Assembly: GCA_046154545.1 (NCBI GenBank)
Contig: JBJXGC010000204.1
Span: 1-7,245 of the forward strand
DNA length: 7,245 nucleotides
From: JBJXGC01 sp046154545
Lineage (GTDB): Bacteria; Chloroflexota; Dehalococcoidia; Tepidiformales; Tepidiformaceae
Reading direction: 5' to 3'
Shown: positions 4,806 through 7,245 of the stretch, piece by piece
How positions within the stretch are numbered: the stretch's first letter is position 1
Layout of the letters: the number at the start of each line of letters is the position of its first letter
Made by a program: the position numbers and the translations under genes
Notes under the pieces: model-generated
The model's input: the letters and a program-made list of their open reading frames with translations, nothing else
The model's database searches: none
Told to the model about the DNA's origin: nothing

Positions 4806-5678
4806 ATGCGGCGCCGGACCTTCCTCTCGGCCCTCCCTGCGGCCACTGCCCTCGCGTCCGGCCTGGCCGCCTCCATACCGCCGCGCCACGCCCGCGCCGC
4901 GCCCGCACGGTTCGTCACGGAGTACATCCGTGACCCGCCGCCAGCCGTCCGCGGCGCTTTCCAGTACGCGCTCGATCAGTGGGCCCGCGTCCTCACCTCG
5001 GACGTGCAAATCCCACTGCAAATGAGCTGGGACACGTTCGGGTTCCCGGTGGGCGTCAACGTGGGCCGAGTCGTCAACTTCCCCGGGGCGCCGCGCAGAG
5101 ATGTCATCTACCCGGCCACGCTGGCGAACCGCATCGCCGGTTCGCGCGTCGCCCAGGGGGCGAACGACTTCCGGGTCGGCTTCAACGCACGGGTCTCCGT
5201 CACAGGCGTTCCCGACGTGTTCTCGTGGTACCTCGGCACCGATGGCCGACCCTCACCGGTGGAGTTCGACCTCGTGACGTCCGCGATGGCCGCAATCGGG
5301 TATGCCCTCGGGCAGGGCGGCACGTTCCGGACCGCCGGCACGGCCGGCCAGTTCGGAACGACCGCAGGGACTCCGTACATCTTCGACACACTGCTCAGGG
5401 ATGCTTCGGGGAAGCCGCTCCTGGACTATCTGAACAACTCGGCCGAACTGGGAGATGCGCTTCGTGCCGGCGCGCTGGTCGATGGGCCGCGCGTCCGTGT
5501 GGCCGGTGGCCCGTTCCGATTCGCCGAGTATACGGGCACGCTCGACCCGGAGACGGTCTCCACCTGCGCAGGTGACGCGCTCTTCAGCGCCTTCGCTCTT
5601 CTCCCGGGAGTCGCCGTGCGCGCCCCGTCGGCGATCGATGTGGCCATCCTCGGAGACATGGGTTGGGGGGCGCCATGA
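4806..5678 (+). CDS. Tat-exported metalloprotease-like pseudoenzyme
   Basis: A 290-residue secreted protein. It starts MRRRTFLSALPAATALASG: R3-R4-T5-F6-L7 fits the RRxFL core of a twin-arginine signal, followed by a hydrophobic stretch and a likely cleavage site near AxA around residue 31. The body is homologous to the next gene product. Shared landmarks are YPxxLANRIAGxRV (from 102), FNA, WYxGxDxxPxPxxFDLVT, FD (193-194) with LLDY shortly after, and a C-terminal GDMGWG. Where the neighbour has H-E-I-G-H, this protein has A162-A163-I164-G165-Y166, so both zinc histidines and the catalytic glutamate are gone. The frame is intact and the fold markers persist, so it looks like a maintained non-catalytic paralogue rather than a decayed gene. 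Its stop overlaps the next start as ATGA. No strong Shine-Dalgarno is seen before the ATG. Its function is unknown. Confidence 0.8.
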   Translation: MRRRTFLSALPAATALASGLAASIPPRHARAAPARFVTEYIRDPPPAVRGAFQYALDQWARVLTSDVQIPLQMSWDTFGFPVGVNVGRVVNFPGAPRRDVIYPATLANRIAGSRVAQGANDFRVGFNARVSVTGVPDVFSWYLGTDGRPSPVEFDLVTSAMAAIGYALGQGGTFRTAGTAGQFGTTAGTPYIFDTLLRDASGKPLLDYLNNSAELGDALRAGALVDGPRVRVAGGPFRFAEYTGTLDPETVSTCAGDALFSAFALLPGVAVRAPSAIDVAILGDMGWGAP

Positions 5679-6634
5679 GAATTCTCTCGTTTGGCCGTCA
5701 GGACCAACACGGCGAACCGGGGGCGTTCGCGACGTTCGAAGACACCATCGCGCTTGCGGCGTCCGGCGGATGTGCCGTCGAGCCACGTGAGGTGCAGGTG
5801 GAGGCGACCGTTCGCCGTGCGCTGGCCCAACGAGCCGGCCAGACAGCGACCCTGACGATCAATTTCGAGCCGGACTTCCCCGACATCGCGCGGCCGGCGG
5901 TCCTCCGTGCTGCTGAGATCTGGGGCGGGCTGCTCGCGTCTCCCGTGGAGATCATCATCGGCGCAACCTGGTTTGCTGGCCCACCCGGTCTCCTGGGGCT
6001 CTGCCTCCCAAACGAAGTCAGGGACTTTCAGCGTGCGCCGGTGGCCGGGACGCTCTACCCACTCGCCCTCGCGAACCGGATCGCTGGTGGCCGCGTCTCC
6101 TCCGGCTCCGATATGGAGATCCTCTTCAACGCCGATGAGGACGCCTGGTACTACGGCCTCGACGCGAAGCCACGCCCCACCCAGTTCGAACTGCTGACGG
6201 TCGCGTTGCACGAGATCGGCCATGGGATCGGACACTACGGCAGCTTGCTCGCCCTTGATATCGGCCAGCCGCCCCGGGTCTTCGATCGCTTCGTGGCCGG
6301 GCGCTTGGGCCAGCGCATGCTCGATTACGAGCCCGTCTCGCGGGCCATGACGGACGAGCTCGTGCTGGGCGGGAACTTCGCCGGCCCGAACGCCCGCGCT
6401 GTCGCACTCACTGGCTCGCAGAGTTTGCGGCTCCACCCAAGCGGGCATCGCTACGGCACCGCTTTCTGCGACAACCGGCCCCAAAACCTCATGGGCACCC
6501 CGTACAATCCCGGTACCATCGGCCGGCCAGACGACGTGCTCCTCGCCATGCTGCGCGACCTCGGCTGGGGCACGGCGCCAACGGCCAGCCCGGTCTTCCG
6601 CCGTACTACGACGCCGATCGTCACTCGCGACTGA
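5675..6634 (+). CDS. Putative zinc metalloprotease (HEIGHGIGH motif), no signal peptide seen
   Basis: A 319-residue protein with the zinc-protease motif H179-E180-I181-G182-H183-G184-I185-G186-H187. It sits in a context, WYYGLDAKPRPTQFELLTVAL, typical of a bacterial metalloprotease group usually reading WYYGLDG...VTVVLHELGHGLGF. H179 and H183 should bind zinc and E180 should activate water. The third ligand is uncertain: at the metzincin position 189 there is glycine, while His187 replaces the usual Phe after GxG. Later landmarks are FD (203-204), MLDY, GPNARAV, LMGTPYNPG and a C-terminal RDLGWG. The N-terminus (MRILSFGRQDQHGEPG) is polar, with no signal peptide or membrane segment. The ATG at 5675 overlaps the previous stop and follows GGGGGG, so the two proteins are made together. 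The 3' end overlaps the convergent glycosyltransferase gene by 14 bp. Confidence 0.82.
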   Translation: MRILSFGRQDQHGEPGAFATFEDTIALAASGGCAVEPREVQVEATVRRALAQRAGQTATLTINFEPDFPDIARPAVLRAAEIWGGLLASPVEIIIGATWFAGPPGLLGLCLPNEVRDFQRAPVAGTLYPLALANRIAGGRVSSGSDMEILFNADEDAWYYGLDAKPRPTQFELLTVALHEIGHGIGHYGSLLALDIGQPPRVFDRFVAGRLGQRMLDYEPVSRAMTDELVLGGNFAGPNARAVALTGSQSLRLHPSGHRYGTAFCDNRPQNLMGTPYNPGTIGRPDDVLLAMLRDLGWGTAPTASPVFRRTTTPIVTRD

Positions 6635-7245
6635 CGCCGCCCCCCGCCAGGGCGTCGATAGCCTCGTCCCAGGCGGGTATCACCTCGCGCCAGGCAAACC
6701 GCGCGGCCGCCGCCCGGAACGGCTGGCTGTCCGGTCGCGGCCCCTGAAGCAGTGCGCGCAGGAGGCCGTCGAAACGAGGTTCGTCCTCCCAGAGGCAGGC
6801 GGCGTGCTGGTCCGCCGGTACCAGCGCCGGGTAGTTGTAACGGGCTGGCGCGAGCGGGATACATCCGCAGTACATCGCCTCGACCATGCCGATGCCGAAG
6901 AACTCGTGCCGCGTCGTGCTGACGGCGATGTCGCTCTCCCAGAGCAGCCGTGCGTAGTCCGTCCGATCAGCGACGCGCCCGAACTGCACGACCCGCTCCC
7001 CGAGCTGAGCGGGCAGGTCCAGCACCGCCGGGCTGGGGTTCAGCCCCGGGTCGCCAGCGATCGCGACCCGAAAATCCACCCCATCGTCCCGTAGCTTGAG
7101 TAAGGCCCGGGCGAAGAGCTCAGGCGCCTTGTCGAACTCCCAGCGATGGTTCCAGAGGATCAGCGGCGCCCCGGTCTTTCGGGGTTTCTCAGCCGGCCGC
7201 ACCGCGTCGAGCCACTCCAGGTCCACGCCGACGGACAGCACCGTG
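6621..7245 (-). CDS. DUF3524-type glycosyltransferase (tRNA-queuosine mannosyltransferase family), partial
   Basis: The frame is open to the right edge, so the N-terminal half of the protein is missing; about 207 residues are visible. A GTG at 7241 is in frame but reads as the VLxVGVDL segment that normally lies mid-protein, so it is not the true start. Landmarks are PLILWNHRWEFDKAPELF (26-43 counted from 7241), then VVQFGRV, DYARLLWESDIAVSTT, and the donor-binding RHEFFGIGMVEAMYCGCIPL (111-130) with YNYPALVP. The WNHRWE motif with HEFFGI is characteristic of the DUF3524/GTDC1 group, whose animal member adds mannose to queuosine in tRNA-Asp. For bacterial members the acceptor is less certain, so another GT-B acceptor is possible. 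It lies tail to tail with the metalloprotease gene. Confidence 0.82.
   Translation of the reverse strand, partial: TVLSVGVDLEWLDAVRPAEKPRKTGAPLILWNHRWEFDKAPELFARALLKLRDDGVDFRVAIAGDPGLNPSPAVLDLPAQLGERVVQFGRVADRTDYARLLWESDIAVSTTRHEFFGIGMVEAMYCGCIPLAPARYNYPALVPADQHAACLWEDEPRFDGLLRALLQGPRPDSQPFRAAAARFAWREVIPAWDEAIDALAGGGVSRE

Noticed and set aside
5426..6484. Long open minus-strand frame (352 codons) opposite the metalloprotease gene
   Set aside because: It is antisense to a clearly conserved protein and shows no domain or sensible hydrophobic pattern; it is a GC-driven shadow.

Overview
The window comes from a GC-rich bacterial chromosome, roughly two thirds G+C by eye. It carries ten protein-coding genes packed almost end to end, two of them cut by the window edges. 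No rRNA, tRNA, CRISPR array, insertion sequence or phage gene was seen. The combination of a nickel superoxide dismutase (SOD), a DUF402 protein, a SelW/Rdx protein and a DUF3524-type (queuosine tRNA) glycosyltransferase would fit Chloroflexota or another GC-rich soil or hot-spring lineage. That assignment is inference and has low confidence.

Left arm (1-1265, minus strand): a nitroreductase, a SelW/Rdx-type CxxC protein and a DUF402 protein (cut at base 1) are read in that order and are probably one operon. A heptamer tandem repeat fills the gap between the nitroreductase and the SelW gene. The SelW and DUF402 genes overlap by 8 nt. The 284-base stretch 1266-1549 holds no gene. It contains a TATAAT promoter for the next unit and a weak candidate -10 for the nitroreductase.

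Nickel-SOD unit (1495-2536, plus strand): sodN encodes a Ni-SOD proenzyme with the nickel hook HCDGPCGVY just after a 16-residue leader. It is followed by sodX, the S26-family peptidase expected to remove that leader. A perfect 16-bp hairpin separates the two genes.

Middle (2565-4701, minus strand): a YihY/BrkB membrane protein, a flavodoxin-fold NAD(P)H-dependent FMN reductase and a zinc-ribbon Nudix hydrolase form a co-directional run with short gaps.

Right arm (4806-6634, plus strand): two homologous proteins overlap by ATGA. The first has a Tat-like signal peptide, but its metalloprotease motif has become AAIGY. The second has an intact HEIGH motif and no visible signal peptide. I regard this pair as the most unusual thing in the window: it could be an exported pseudoprotease acting as carrier, chaperone or inhibitor for a protease that cannot export itself. 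At the right edge the C-terminal part of a DUF3524-type glycosyltransferase (tRNA-queuosine mannosyltransferase family) runs on the minus strand and overlaps the protease gene tail to tail by 14 bp.

The shared theme of the left and middle parts is redox and oxidative-stress chemistry (nitroreductase, SelW-like, Ni-SOD, FMN reductase, Nudix). No evidence beyond proximity links them functionally.
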